NCBI GenBank assembly: GCA_002320285.1
Contig: DCKE01000014.1
Coordinates: forward strand, 34,686-98,685
Source: Flavobacteriaceae bacterium UBA1682
GTDB taxonomy: Bacteria; Bacteroidota; Bacteroidia; Flavobacteriales; Flavobacteriaceae
Direction of reading: 5' to 3'
DNA: 64,000 nt
A program made the position numbers and the translations under genes. Numbering within the stretch: the first letter of the stretch is position 1; each line of letters opens with the position of its first letter. A model generated the notes under the pieces. It did not search any database and had not been told where the DNA came from. It saw only the letters and a program-made list of their open reading frames with translations. This document shows, one piece after another, positions 35,347 through 44,709 of this stretch.

Positions 35347-36586
35347 TTTACTAATTGGATCTACAGCATTAGCACAACAAGGAACTGCATCACCCTATTC
35401 CTTCTACGGAATTGGAAACGTGAATTTCAGTGGAACCAACGAATTTAAAGCTATGGGAGGGATTAGTACATACTCTGACAGTATACACTTAAACCTAAAA
35501 AACCCCGCTTCCTTTTCGAAATTGAAACTAACCACTTTCACATTAGGAGGAACGAATACTTCATCAACGCTAAAGAGCAATGGTATCAAAGAAAAAGCCA
35601 ACAGCACCTTAGTGGATTATATCGCAGTTGGAATTCCTTTAGGCCGCTTTGGGGCATCATTTGGAATACTCCCATTTTCGTCTGTTGGATATAAAATCCA
35701 TTCTGATATCGCAGTGGGAGAACAAAAAAGATCAAGAGATTTTGTGGGTGAAGGAGGAATCAACAAAGCCTTTGCAGGGGTCTCCTATTCAATCTTGCCC
35801 AATTTACAAATTGGAGCGGACTTCGCTTATAATTTTGGTGATATTGACAAGAGCGCCACTGTTTTTATAACCGACGATGGAAGTAATTTTTTTATATCGA
35901 AGGGATCAAGAGAACGCGTAAAAACCAACTATAGTGGTTTTACTTTTAACACAGGTTTACTGTATAATCGTAAAATAAAAGGATACGACTGGCACAGCAG
36001 TTTTACTTATGCACCAGAAACCAAAATCAGTGCAGAATCCAGCGCCTTTTTAGACATCGTTCAAATCTCAAATAGCGGAGCTATTAATGCCGTTGAAACT
36101 CGCGAAATTGAAGCTGCGAATAACGATTTAACCATGCCTTCTAAGTTTACAATTGGAACAGGAATTGGAAAAGCCCAAAAATGGTTTGTAGGCGCTGAGT
36201 TCACGCAGACTCAAAACAGCAAATTAAAAAACAACTATCTGACTTCTGAATTCGCAAGTTTCGAAGATTCTCAAAAATACACAGTCGGTGGATATTACAT
36301 TCCAAAGCACAATTCATTTACAAGTTACTTTGATCGCATTGTGTACCGCGCTGGATTTCGTTTCGAAAATACCGGTTTAGTTCTGGACAACCAATCTATA
36401 AACGATTATGCTGTTAGCTTAGGAGCTGGATTTCCTGTAGGTAGAAACCTGACCAACATAAACCTGAGTTTAGAATACGGACAAAAAGGAAAAAACACCA
36501 ATACTTTAATTCAAGAGAATTACTTTAATATTTCAGTTGGTATTTCACTAAACGACTTGTGGTTTGTAAAACGTCGTTTCGAATAA
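35318..36586 (+). CDS. Outer-membrane beta-barrel protein of unknown function
   Basis: From the ATG at 35318 (MIKKIFLGLSLLIG) the protein has 422 residues, with a signal peptide ending TALAQ and a body of alternating strands with many Ser, Asn, Gly and aromatic residues. SPYSFYGIGNVNFSGTNEFKAMGG near the N-terminus resembles FadL-like or PorV-like barrel starts, but I cannot name a family. It overlaps coaX by 29 nt and precedes lptC by 10 nt, a conserved-looking order in this group. An upstream TTG at 35312 is possible. Confidence 0.8.
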   Translation: MIKKIFLGLSLLIGSTALAQQGTASPYSFYGIGNVNFSGTNEFKAMGGISTYSDSIHLNLKNPASFSKLKLTTFTLGGTNTSSTLKSNGIKEKANSTLVDYIAVGIPLGRFGASFGILPFSSVGYKIHSDIAVGEQKRSRDFVGEGGINKAFAGVSYSILPNLQIGADFAYNFGDIDKSATVFITDDGSNFFISKGSRERVKTNYSGFTFNTGLLYNRKIKGYDWHSSFTYAPETKISAESSAFLDIVQISNSGAINAVETREIEAANNDLTMPSKFTIGTGIGKAQKWFVGAEFTQTQNSKLKNNYLTSEFASFEDSQKYTVGGYYIPKHNSFTSYFDRIVYRAGFRFENTGLVLDNQSINDYAVSLGAGFPVGRNLTNINLSLEYGQKGKNTNTLIQENYFNISVGISLNDLWFVKRRFE

Positions 36587-36596
36587 AGCAAAGCCC

Positions 36597-37157
36597 ATGT
36601 CATTTATAAAAACAATGTTATCAACTATAAGCTTAATGACCATATTGGTCGTCATGGCTTCCTGTGATAGCAATTTTAAAAAAATACAAAAAATTAATTC
36701 GGTTCCTTTTTTTGCCTCTGGCGATGCTGAAAATATCAATTTGAAATATGTCGATTCAGGACGTGTCAAGGCCATACTACTGAGCCCCCGCATGTTGGAC
36801 TACAGTCAAGTTAAATATCCCTTTACGGAATTCCCAAAAGGAATTGACTTAACACTGATTGATGCAAAAAACCAGAAGAGTTCCGTAGTGATTTTAGCGG
36901 ATTATGCCATACAGTACACTAAAAAAGAACTGATCGACCTTCGTGGAAATGTAATAATCACCAGTGACGATGGAAAGCAACTAAAAACAGAACAGCTGTA
37001 TTACGATCAAAAGAACGATTGGTTCTTTACAGAAAAATTTTACAGAATTTCCGACATCGATAATAGTTTTACCGAAGGAATAGGAATTGACTTTGACAGT
37101 AAATTCCAAACGGTTACCGCACAAAACAGTTATGCAGAAAGAAACAAAACCGATTAA
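36597..37157 (+). CDS. lptC: LPS export ABC transporter periplasmic protein LptC
   Basis: 186 residues beginning with a lipoprotein-like signal (ILVVMASC, Cys near 23) rather than the single membrane anchor of E. coli LptC. The body, with VDSGRVKAILLSPRMLDYSQ, GIDLTLIDAKNQKSSVVILADYA and LRGNVIITSDDGKQLKTEQLYYD, is the LptC/YrbK beta-jellyroll that receives LPS from LptBFG and hands it to LptA. Its neighbours are coaX and a beta-barrel gene. Confidence 0.88.
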   Translation: MSFIKTMLSTISLMTILVVMASCDSNFKKIQKINSVPFFASGDAENINLKYVDSGRVKAILLSPRMLDYSQVKYPFTEFPKGIDLTLIDAKNQKSSVVILADYAIQYTKKELIDLRGNVIITSDDGKQLKTEQLYYDQKNDWFFTEKFYRISDIDNSFTEGIGIDFDSKFQTVTAQNSYAERNKTD

Positions 37158-37178
37158 CGTTAAAACACGCCTTACCAT

Positions 37179-37376
37179 ATGAAACTTTACAACTTTATCC
37201 CATATTTTTATTTATTTATCGCTGCGCTTTTTATCTACGATGGTATTACTAAATATTTAAACAGCCAAGACTACTACTTGAATATTGCAGTAGCTGCTGT
37301 AGCGATATTTATGTTTTTCTTCCGCAAGAAATACGCAAAAAAGATGGAAGATCATCACAAGAACAAGCAACAATAA
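37179..37376 (+). CDS. Small two-helix membrane protein
   Basis: 65 residues with two hydrophobic segments (about 5-22 and 33-49) and a strongly basic tail (FFRKKYAKKMEDHHKNKQQ) that should face the cytoplasm. No family recognised. It starts 21 nt after lptC and is followed by a hairpin, so it is the last gene of the coaX operon. Confidence 0.75.
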   Translation: MKLYNFIPYFYLFIAALFIYDGITKYLNSQDYYLNIAVAAVAIFMFFFRKKYAKKMEDHHKNKQQ

Positions 37377-37697
37377 TTTATTACATAGCGTAAATAAAAA
37401 AAACAGCAGCCAAAAGCTTCTGTTTTTTTTTATTTACAACCTATTTTCCAAGTGATTTATTTTTGAATAATACACTACCCCGCCTTCAAAACTGACTTAT
37501 TGCCACTTTTAAAAAAAGTCCTTAATTTTCTCAAAAGAGAACCTTAAAAAAAATAAAAAGGGCTTACTTTGAAGAATTTCGATGAAATAGACCTGAAACA
37601 TCAACATTATTTGTAAAAATAAGGAATGATAACTTTTATTATTAAATAGATAATTGTATTTTCGCTCACTGAAAAAAATTACACATACTAAATACAC
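37377..37697. other. AT-rich intergenic region with terminator
   Basis: About 320 bases. The first part holds the hairpin listed at 37391-37437; the rest is AT-rich and must contain the promoter of the following chaperone gene. A 62-codon minus-strand frame here is not protein-like. No other structure seen. Confidence 0.4.
37391..37437 (+). terminator. Terminator of the coaX-lptC operon
   Basis: AAATA with a run of A and ACAG-AGC pairs with GCT-CTGT, a T run and TATTT, with small mismatches around a short loop. Confidence 0.7.
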
Positions 37698-39803
37698 ATG
37701 GCAGTTTTATCAAAAATTAGACAGAAATCCGTATTATTAATTGCGGTCGTTGGTATTGCTTTACTAGCATTTGTTGTAGGAGACTTAGTTCGAGGCGGAG
37801 GCGTCGGTAAGGGTTCTAGAAATGTTGGAAGTATAAATGGTGTTGAAATCAACACACAGCAATTTATGCAAAAAGTAACCCAAGCAGAACAAAGTGGTCA
37901 AGCCGTGGGAGCTCAGGCAAACAATATGGTTTGGAACAATGAAGTCAATTCTGTACTTCTTGGAACAGAGTTCGAAAAAATCGGATTAAAAATCGGTAAA
38001 GATCAATTGGTAAATGTTATTAAAACAAATCCAAACTTTGCCAACAACCCTCAATTTCAAAATCAACTGGGGAAATTCGACATCAATAAATTCAATGAAT
38101 TTATTGTAACGATGAAAAAAGGAGGTGCAGAACAGTGGAACTCTTGGTTGGCTTATGAAAAAGAATTAGAGAAATTTGCGTTAGAGCAAATGTATTTCTC
38201 TATGATACGTTCTGGTTTAAATACAACAACTGCTGAAGCTAAAAACAACTACCAAGTTGAAAACAGCAAAGCAACCTTTGACTATGTTACTGTTCCTTAT
38301 TCTTCGATTAACGATGATCAAGTAAAAGTTACAGATGCAGAGATTCAAACTTACTTAAAGAAAAATGAGAAGCAATACAAATCAGAACCTACACGTGATA
38401 TCGAGTATGTTTTTGTAAGCAGTCTTCCTTCTGACAAAGATAAAGCTGAAGTAAAAGAAAATATTAGCGAACTGTTGAAGTCTTCTATCGTTTACAATAA
38501 TGAAACTAAGAAAAATGATACGGTTGCAGGATTTAAGAATACGTCAAATTTAAAAGAATTTGTTAACCTTAATTCTGACGTTAAATACGATTCTTTATTC
38601 TATTCTAAAAGTGATTTACCTTTAGAGTACCAAGAGGAATTATTCAACTTACAACCGGGAGAGGTTTTTGGTCCTTATTTATTCAATGACCACTACTGTT
38701 TAACTCGTTTGGTTGACAAAAAACCTGGAGAAAAAGTTAAAGCAGCTCATATCCTTATCTCTTTTGCTGGTTCATCATCACCGATGCCTGGCATCACAAG
38801 AACTAAAGAAGAAGCAAAAGCAAAAGCTGATGAATTATTAAAGCAAGCTCTTGCTAATCCAGCTCAATTTGGAGCTTTGGCCATGGAAAACTCTGAAGAT
38901 CCAGGATCAAAGAACAATGCTGGAGAATATGACAATATCGCTAGAGGGCAAATGGTGAAACCGTTTGATGAATTCGTTTTCAGCAATGCTCCAGGAAAAA
39001 TCGGTGTAGTCGAAACAGACTTCGGATATCACGTAATTAAGGTATTAGAGAAAAAAGATGCTATTCGCTTAGCTACTATTGCTAGAAAAGTAGAGGTATC
39101 AGAAGCTACAGCAGATCAAATTTATACTACTGCTACGAAATTCGAGCAGGATGTTGCTACTAAAGATTTTGAAGCTTTGGCAAAACAAATGAACTTACCT
39201 ATCCAACCTTCCACTACAGTACGTCCATTTGATGAGCAGTTACCGTTGGTAGGAAAACAAAGATCAATTGTTACTTGGGCTTTTAACAAAGCCACTAAAG
39301 TAGGTGATATCAAAAAATTCGACAATGCAGATGGTCATGTAATCGTTAAATTAAAATCAGCAAACGAAACAGGATTATTAAGTGTTGAAGAAGCAAGAGC
39401 AACGGTTGCTCCTATTTTAATGAATGAGAAAAAAGCTGCTTTGATCCGTCCGAAAATGGAAGGAAAAACATTAGCTGAAGTCTCTGCTAAAACAGGTGCT
39501 ACCTTGACTACAGCTACTGATGTTTCCAGACAAAATCCTTTAATCATCAATGTTGGACCAGAACCTAAGGTTGTTGGAAATGCGTTTGCATTAAAACCTG
39601 GAGCTCAGTCTTCATTAATTGACGGTAACAAAGGTGTATATGTAATTCAAACTAAATCGGTGAACCAAGCTCCTGATTTACCAAGTTACAACAACTACAA
39701 AACGAAAACCACCACAGCAATCCGTGGAACAGCTCAGTCTAAAGTGATGGAGGCGTTAAAAAACAATGCTAAAATTGAAGATCACAGAATAGATGTGATG
39801 TAA
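37698..39803 (+). CDS. PpiD/SurA-like peptidyl-prolyl isomerase chaperone
   Basis: 701 residues. One N-terminal membrane anchor (about 12-30, LLIAVVGIALLAFVVGDL) is followed by a SurA N-like helical domain (SINGVEINTQQFMQKV through about 170) and one parvulin domain at about 345-450 (VKAAHILISFAG, then LAMENSEDPGSKNNAGEYD and KPFDEFVFS, FGYHVIKVLEK). Such PpiD-like proteins help fold outer-membrane and secreted proteins in the periplasm. The C-terminal 250 residues have no other recognised domain. Monocistronic by flanking terminators. Confidence 0.92.
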   Translation: MAVLSKIRQKSVLLIAVVGIALLAFVVGDLVRGGGVGKGSRNVGSINGVEINTQQFMQKVTQAEQSGQAVGAQANNMVWNNEVNSVLLGTEFEKIGLKIGKDQLVNVIKTNPNFANNPQFQNQLGKFDINKFNEFIVTMKKGGAEQWNSWLAYEKELEKFALEQMYFSMIRSGLNTTTAEAKNNYQVENSKATFDYVTVPYSSINDDQVKVTDAEIQTYLKKNEKQYKSEPTRDIEYVFVSSLPSDKDKAEVKENISELLKSSIVYNNETKKNDTVAGFKNTSNLKEFVNLNSDVKYDSLFYSKSDLPLEYQEELFNLQPGEVFGPYLFNDHYCLTRLVDKKPGEKVKAAHILISFAGSSSPMPGITRTKEEAKAKADELLKQALANPAQFGALAMENSEDPGSKNNAGEYDNIARGQMVKPFDEFVFSNAPGKIGVVETDFGYHVIKVLEKKDAIRLATIARKVEVSEATADQIYTTATKFEQDVATKDFEALAKQMNLPIQPSTTVRPFDEQLPLVGKQRSIVTWAFNKATKVGDIKKFDNADGHVIVKLKSANETGLLSVEEARATVAPILMNEKKAALIRPKMEGKTLAEVSAKTGATLTTATDVSRQNPLIINVGPEPKVVGNAFALKPGAQSSLIDGNKGVYVIQTKSVNQAPDLPSYNNYKTKTTTAIRGTAQSKVMEALKNNAKIEDHRIDVM

Positions 39804-39826
39804 GAATCACTTTCTGCCATAAATAT

Positions 39827-39861
39827 AAAAAAGCCACTTTATTTCTAAAGTGGCTTTTTTT
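39827..39861 (+). terminator. Intrinsic terminator after the PpiD-like gene
   Basis: AAAAAGCCACTTTA / TAAAGTGGCTTTTT with a 4-nt loop and T run. Confidence 0.92.
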
Positions 39862-39891
39862 ATCTGATTATTATAAATGCAAAAAATATCT

Positions 39892-39899
39892 TATTTTTG
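39892..39899 (+). promoter_or_regulatory. -7 box of fabD promoter
   Basis: TATTTTTG matches TAnnTTTG. It lies 168 nt before fabD, implying a long 5' leader, or it is not the only promoter. Confidence 0.4.
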
Positions 39900-40067
39900 C
39901 AACGCTTCGTACCACTATAATCCGGTCTATCAAGACTAATATGGTAACATCAAAGCACTAGATATCAAAATAGGATACCGCCAATTACGACAGCGTTATT
40001 AGTAACAGCAACTGTTAGCAATTGGTCGCAATCGCATTCAAGTACACAAACACAAAATATTAAAAAA

Positions 40068-40940
40068 ATGAAAGCATACGTTTTTCCTGGTCAAGGTGCC
40101 CAATTCTCCGGAATGGGAAAAGAATTATATGAAACTTCAGCTGTAGCCAAATCACTATTTGAAAAAGCTAATGAGATATTGGGTTTCCGAATTACCGATA
40201 TTATGTTTGAGGGTACAGCAGAACAATTAAAAGAAACCAAGGTAACTCAACCTGCCGTTTTTTTACATTCTGTAATATTAGCAAAAACGCTAGCAGATTT
40301 TCAACCAGACATGGTTGCAGGACATTCTTTAGGCGAGTTTTCAGCTTTAGTTGTCAACGGAACATTGTCATTTGAAGATGCTTTAGTTTTGGTTTCTAAA
40401 CGTGCTATAGCCATGCAAAAAGCCTGCGAGATTACTCCCTCGACTATGGCTGCTGTTTTGGGACTAGCAGATGATGTTGTTGAAAACGTTTGTAAAACCA
40501 TCGACGGAGTTGTAGTTGCTGCAAACTACAATTGCCCGGGTCAATTAGTGATCTCCGGTGAAACTACTGCCGTAGAGCAAGCTTGTGAAGCGATGAAAGA
40601 AGCTGGAGCAAAACGCGCCTTAATACTTCCTGTTGGTGGAGCCTTCCACTCTCCAATGATGGAGCCAGCTAGAGAAGAATTAGCAGCCGCTATTGAAGCA
40701 ACCCATTTTTCTCAACCGAGTTGTCCAGTTTATCAAAACGTAACCGCTAACGCCGTTTCTGACCCTACAGAGATCAAGAAAAACTTAATCATCCAATTGA
40801 CCGCACCAGTACGCTGGACACAATCGGTTCAACAGATGATTGCAGATGGAGCTACTTCATTTACAGAAGTTGGACCAGGAAAAGTTTTGTCTGGTTTAAT
40901 CCAAAAAATCGATAAAACTACTGAAACGCATTCAGCATAA
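40068..40940 (+). CDS. fabD: Malonyl-CoA:ACP transacylase
   Basis: 290 residues. The oxyanion loop FPGQGAQ is at residues 6-12, the nucleophile Ser87 lies in GHSLGE, and the catalytic His is in GGAFHSPMM near 198. It moves malonyl groups to acyl carrier protein for fatty acid synthesis, using the malonyl-CoA made by acetyl-CoA carboxylase (accD at 23834). A stand-alone gene. Confidence 0.97.
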   Translation: MKAYVFPGQGAQFSGMGKELYETSAVAKSLFEKANEILGFRITDIMFEGTAEQLKETKVTQPAVFLHSVILAKTLADFQPDMVAGHSLGEFSALVVNGTLSFEDALVLVSKRAIAMQKACEITPSTMAAVLGLADDVVENVCKTIDGVVVAANYNCPGQLVISGETTAVEQACEAMKEAGAKRALILPVGGAFHSPMMEPAREELAAAIEATHFSQPSCPVYQNVTANAVSDPTEIKKNLIIQLTAPVRWTQSVQQMIADGATSFTEVGPGKVLSGLIQKIDKTTETHSA

Positions 40941-40962
40941 AACGCTGATTTATAATTACTTT

Positions 40963-40990
40963 AAAATCCTTGCAATCGCAGGGATTTTTT
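40963..40990 (+). terminator. Terminator after fabD
   Basis: AAAATCCTTGC / GCAGGGATTTT with a 4-nt loop and T run; one G-T pair. Confidence 0.75.
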
Positions 40991-41008
40991 ATAACATAAA
41001 AATAAAAA

Positions 41009-42190
41009 TTGAAAAATCTTAGCACAAAACACTGGTTATTGGTTTTTGTATTAGCAAGTTTAACCGCTCTAGGTCCCTTATCCATCGATATGTACCTTCC
41101 CGCTTTCCCTACACTAGCCCACAATTTAAACACTTCTATAAGCAATATCCAGATATCCTTATCCTGTTTTTTAGGAGGTCTAGCAGTAGGACAATTATTT
41201 TGGGGCCCTTTATCAGATAGTTACGGAAGCAGAAAACCCATACTCATATCCCTCTGTCTGTTTATGATTGCAAGTTACTTATGCACTACAGTAGAACAAA
41301 TAGAATATCTGTGGGTACTGCGTTTCTTGCAAGCCTTGGGAAGCAGCGGTGGATTGGTGATTGCTCGAGCCATCGTCAACAAAAGATTCGATCGGGAACA
41401 AACCTTAAAGATATACAGTATATTGGCTTTAATCGGAGGGATTGCCCCTATAGTAGGCCCTATTATTGGTAACGAAATACTAAAAAGCTTTACGTGGAAC
41501 TATTTATTTTTAGCCATGATGTTTTTCGGGCTTATCGGTTTTACCACGACTGCTCTTTTTCTCAAAGAACACCCAGAAGCCCCCCGTAACGACAAAACTA
41601 AAACAGCTAATCTAGCCGTGTATGGACAATTGTTTCAACACAAAAGTTTTTTAACCTATACCATAATTGGAAGCCTTGCTTTTAGCAGTTTGATGTTGTA
41701 TATCTCTAACGCTCCTATATTAATTATGGAAGCAGGAGGGCTTACCGGCGATGTCTTTAGTATGGTCTTTGGAATTAATTCTATAGGTCTTATGCTCGGG
41801 TCTTTTTTAACCTCAACCGTGCTACAGAAAAGACTAAGTCCAAAACGAATCATCTATATAGCATCGACAATTCAAATCGCCTGCGCACTGTTATTAGTTT
41901 GCTTTTTAAAAATGGATTTTTCAATCTATTATCAACTGATCGCATTGTTCTTTTTTATTGTCCCTTTAGGTATGTTATTTCCAACTGCAACAGCTTTGGC
42001 TTTAAGACCTTTTCAAGAAACCTCAGGAACCGCATCAGCACTATATGGCGCCTCACAACTGGCCTTTACCTTTTGTACATCTCTACTCATCAATCACTTT
42101 AGCAAGGGCTCTATGAGTATAATGGCACTGGCCCTACTGGCCTGCGCAACAATTTCCTTTATCGCCAATAAATTTACCGATCAGCCATAA
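41009..42190 (+). CDS. Bcr/CflA-type MFS multidrug efflux transporter
   Basis: 393 residues with about 12 membrane segments. The N-terminal LTALGPLSIDMYLPAFPTLA and the GQLFWGPLSDSYGSRKPIL loop (MFS motif A) are characteristic of the Bcr/CflA subfamily, proton-driven exporters of drugs such as bicyclomycin or chloramphenicol, or of dipeptides. Substrate unknown. The start is a TTG; the next in-frame ATG (residue 28) would delete half of the first helix, so TTG is preferred. Confidence 0.93.
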   Translation: MKNLSTKHWLLVFVLASLTALGPLSIDMYLPAFPTLAHNLNTSISNIQISLSCFLGGLAVGQLFWGPLSDSYGSRKPILISLCLFMIASYLCTTVEQIEYLWVLRFLQALGSSGGLVIARAIVNKRFDREQTLKIYSILALIGGIAPIVGPIIGNEILKSFTWNYLFLAMMFFGLIGFTTTALFLKEHPEAPRNDKTKTANLAVYGQLFQHKSFLTYTIIGSLAFSSLMLYISNAPILIMEAGGLTGDVFSMVFGINSIGLMLGSFLTSTVLQKRLSPKRIIYIASTIQIACALLLVCFLKMDFSIYYQLIALFFFIVPLGMLFPTATALALRPFQETSGTASALYGASQLAFTFCTSLLINHFSKGSMSIMALALLACATISFIANKFTDQP

Positions 42191-42224
42191 AAAAAGCCCC
42201 AAAAAGATTCTCTTCTTGGGGCTA
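42190..42224 (-). terminator. Terminator of galE
   Basis: AGCCCCAA / TTGGGGCT with a 13-nt loop. The T run follows the stem only on the minus strand, so it belongs to galE. Confidence 0.85.
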
Positions 42225-42238
42225 TAGTATATTTTAGT

Positions 42239-43255
42239 TTATTTAGATCGGATTTTATTTTCCCAATTCCAGGCGCTGAACAAAGCTTCCTCCAGTGTTT
42301 TAGATGCTTTCCAACCTAATTTCTCATAAACTTTATCTGTATTAGCGAAAGCTTCAGTAATATCACCCTCTCTTCTAGATACAATCTGAAATGGCAATTT
42401 TTGCTGAGATACTTTTTCGAAAGCGTTAATCACTTCCAAAACCGAACTCCCCTTGCCAGTACCTATATTATAAACTTCGACTTGGTCTTCATTGGAATGC
42501 TCTAAAAGCCTTTTTAAAGCCACTACATGCGCTTGAGCCAAGTCAACCACATGAATGTAATCTCTAACACAAGTTCCGTCTACCGTGTTGTAATCATCGC
42601 CAAAAACAGACAGTTTCTCCCGGATCCCCATAGCGGTTTGCGTAATAAACGGTACTAAATTTTGCGGCACACCTATGGGTAATTCACCTATCAAATTAGA
42701 TTCATGTGCCCCAATTGGATTAAAATACCTCAATAAAACAGCACTAATTCCCGATACCTTCACTACATCTCTAATAATCTCCTCACCGATTTGCTTGGTA
42801 TTTCCATATGGAGAAAAAGCTTCTTGTATTGGGGCATCCTCCGTAATGGGCATCTTTTCAGCTTGTCCATAAACCGTGCACGACGAACTAAAAATAAAAC
42901 TCACTTCAGTTTTCTTTTGCAACTGCTGCAGCAAATAAATCAAAGCCGACAAATTATTTTCATAATACAAAAGTGGATTCTCGACACTTTCTCCGACAGC
43001 CTTAGATGCCGCAAAATGAATAACCCCCTTTATATCGGTATAGGTATTAAAGAATTTTTCTACCGCTGACTTATCACGCAAGTCAACATTTTCAAAAGCC
43101 GGTCTTATGCCTGATATCGCTTCAATCCCTTGTAGCACATCTAAAGTCGAATTAGACAAATTGTCCACAACGACAACATCGTAACCTTGGGCCTGCAGTT
43201 CTACTACGGTATGAGAACCGATAAAACCAAGACCTCCTGTAACTAATATTTTCAT
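42239..43255 (-). CDS. galE: UDP-glucose 4-epimerase
   Basis: 338 residues of the extended SDR fold with NAD site TGGLGFIGSHT (6-16), Ser/Thr in SSSCTVYG (123-130) and catalytic Tyr150/Lys154 (YGNTK). It interconverts UDP-glucose and UDP-galactose, supplying sugar for LPS and exopolysaccharide. It is downstream of a DegT-type aminotransferase but a terminator lies between. Confidence 0.95.
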   Translation of the reverse strand: MKILVTGGLGFIGSHTVVELQAQGYDVVVVDNLSNSTLDVLQGIEAISGIRPAFENVDLRDKSAVEKFFNTYTDIKGVIHFAASKAVGESVENPLLYYENNLSALIYLLQQLQKKTEVSFIFSSSCTVYGQAEKMPITEDAPIQEAFSPYGNTKQIGEEIIRDVVKVSGISAVLLRYFNPIGAHESNLIGELPIGVPQNLVPFITQTAMGIREKLSVFGDDYNTVDGTCVRDYIHVVDLAQAHVVALKRLLEHSNEDQVEVYNIGTGKGSSVLEVINAFEKVSQQKLPFQIVSRREGDITEAFANTDKVYEKLGWKASKTLEEALFSAWNWENKIRSK

Positions 43256-43368
43256 ATTTCGAATATAATTTTATTACAGATTGTACTCGACCTACCGTCT
43301 ACAGTATTATTTTCCATGCAAATACTTTTTTCAGCACTGAGCATCAATCCTTCATTTTATATAAAACA

Positions 43369-43397
43369 ATAGGCGAAAGATAATTCATTTCGCCTAT
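43369..43397 (-). terminator. Terminator of the aminotransferase gene
   Basis: A perfect 10-bp inverted repeat (ATAGGCGAAA / TTTCGCCTAT) with a 9-nt loop, 10 nt after the stop codon on the minus strand. Confidence 0.8.
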
Positions 43398-43406
43398 TTA
43401 GTATAA

Positions 43407-44540
43407 CTATTTCTGTAAAAACGATAAAATCGAACTCGTAATAAATTCAATTTGATCATCATCCAGCTCTGAATGCATTGGCAAAGACAACACCTCTTCA
43501 ACCAACTGATTGGTTATCGGAAAATCTTCTTCTTTATATCTTACATCTAAATACGCCTTTTGTTTGTGCAAAGGTATTGGGTAATAGATGGCACAAGGAA
43601 TCTCCAACGATTGTAAATGTTGCATTAAAGCATTTCTATCAGCATCGACGATCCTTAAGGTATATTGATGAAAAACATGACTGTTTTCCTCTTCAGAAAA
43701 AACAGGGGTTATAATATTAGGATGATTGGCTAAAGCACTACTATATTTCTTAGCTGCGTTTTTACGAGCCACGTTATAGGCGTCCAATTTCGGTAATTTC
43801 ACATTTAAAACAGCAGCTTGAATACTATCCAATCTCGAATTTACCCCAACCACATCATGATGATATCTTTCATACATCCCATGATTCACAATCCCTCGAA
43901 TGGTATGTGCCAACTCGTCATCATTAGTAAAAATTGCTCCACCATCACCATAACAACCTAAATTTTTAGAAGGAAAAAACGAAGTTGCAGCCACGTGTCC
44001 GATGCTACCGGCTTTTTTCACAGTTCCGTCTGCAAAAGTGTAATCCGCACCAATACCCTGGGCATCATCTTCAATCACATACAAACCGTGTTCTTTAGCC
44101 AATTCCATGATTTCTTCCATAGGCGCTACTTGTCCAAAAAGATGTACAGGAACAATAGCTTTGGTTTTTGGTGTAATCGCCTTTCTAATCGCTTCAACAG
44201 AAATATTAAAAGTCGCCGGATCCACATCAACCAATACTGGCGTTAACTGCAATAAGGCAATAACTTCGACTGTGGCTGCAAAAGTAAAATCGGCAGTAAT
44301 CACCTCATCACCAGGCTTAAGCCCCAGAGCCATCATAGCTATCTGCAAAGCATCTGTACCATTCGCACAAGGAATCACGTGTTTTACCCCTAAATATTGT
44401 TCTAAATTAGCTTGAAAACGATGCACTTCCGGCCCGTTGATATACGTCGAGTTCTCCAAGATTTCTTGAATTCCCTTATTTACTGCATCTTTGATTCCCT
44501 CATATTGACTCTTTAAGTCAACCATTTGAATTTTTCTCAT
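43407..44540 (-). CDS. DegT/DnrJ/EryC1/StrS family sugar aminotransferase
   Basis: 377 residues of the fold-type I PLP family. Conserved: CANGTDALQIAM (58-69), VIEDDAQGIGA (155-165) and the PLP lysine 192 in SFFPSKNLGCYGDGGA. These enzymes make amino-sugars as nucleotide-linked precursors for LPS O-chains or glycans, for example by transaminating a UDP-3-keto sugar. The exact sugar is not defined. Near galE and waaA, in line with surface glycan synthesis. Confidence 0.93.
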   Translation of the reverse strand: MRKIQMVDLKSQYEGIKDAVNKGIQEILENSTYINGPEVHRFQANLEQYLGVKHVIPCANGTDALQIAMMALGLKPGDEVITADFTFAATVEVIALLQLTPVLVDVDPATFNISVEAIRKAITPKTKAIVPVHLFGQVAPMEEIMELAKEHGLYVIEDDAQGIGADYTFADGTVKKAGSIGHVAATSFFPSKNLGCYGDGGAIFTNDDELAHTIRGIVNHGMYERYHHDVVGVNSRLDSIQAAVLNVKLPKLDAYNVARKNAAKKYSSALANHPNIITPVFSEEENSHVFHQYTLRIVDADRNALMQHLQSLEIPCAIYYPIPLHKQKAYLDVRYKEEDFPITNQLVEEVLSLPMHSELDDDQIEFITSSILSFLQK

Positions 44541-44632
44541 GATTTATTGTATTTTTGAAGACTTCTTAATCCGGGTATTTCCAAGAAAATACACTTTAAA
44601 AAGTCGTTACATTTTACTCTTAATAAGCACTA

Positions 44633-44640
44633 CAAAAGTA
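44633..44640 (-). promoter_or_regulatory. -7 box of the aminotransferase gene
   Basis: The minus strand reads TACTTTTG, matching TAnnTTTG, about 90 nt before the start codon. Confidence 0.4.
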
Positions 44641-44709
44641 ATAATTTATTGCGTCTATCTCCTATTCTTAATCAAAAGAAACGTATTTTAGCCTGACAAA
44701 AATAGCAAC

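Noticed and set aside
39960..40067. Possible heptamer units before fabD
   Set aside because: A few AGCAAC/TTAGCAA-like words recall the array at 5682, but phase and unit match are too poor to call.
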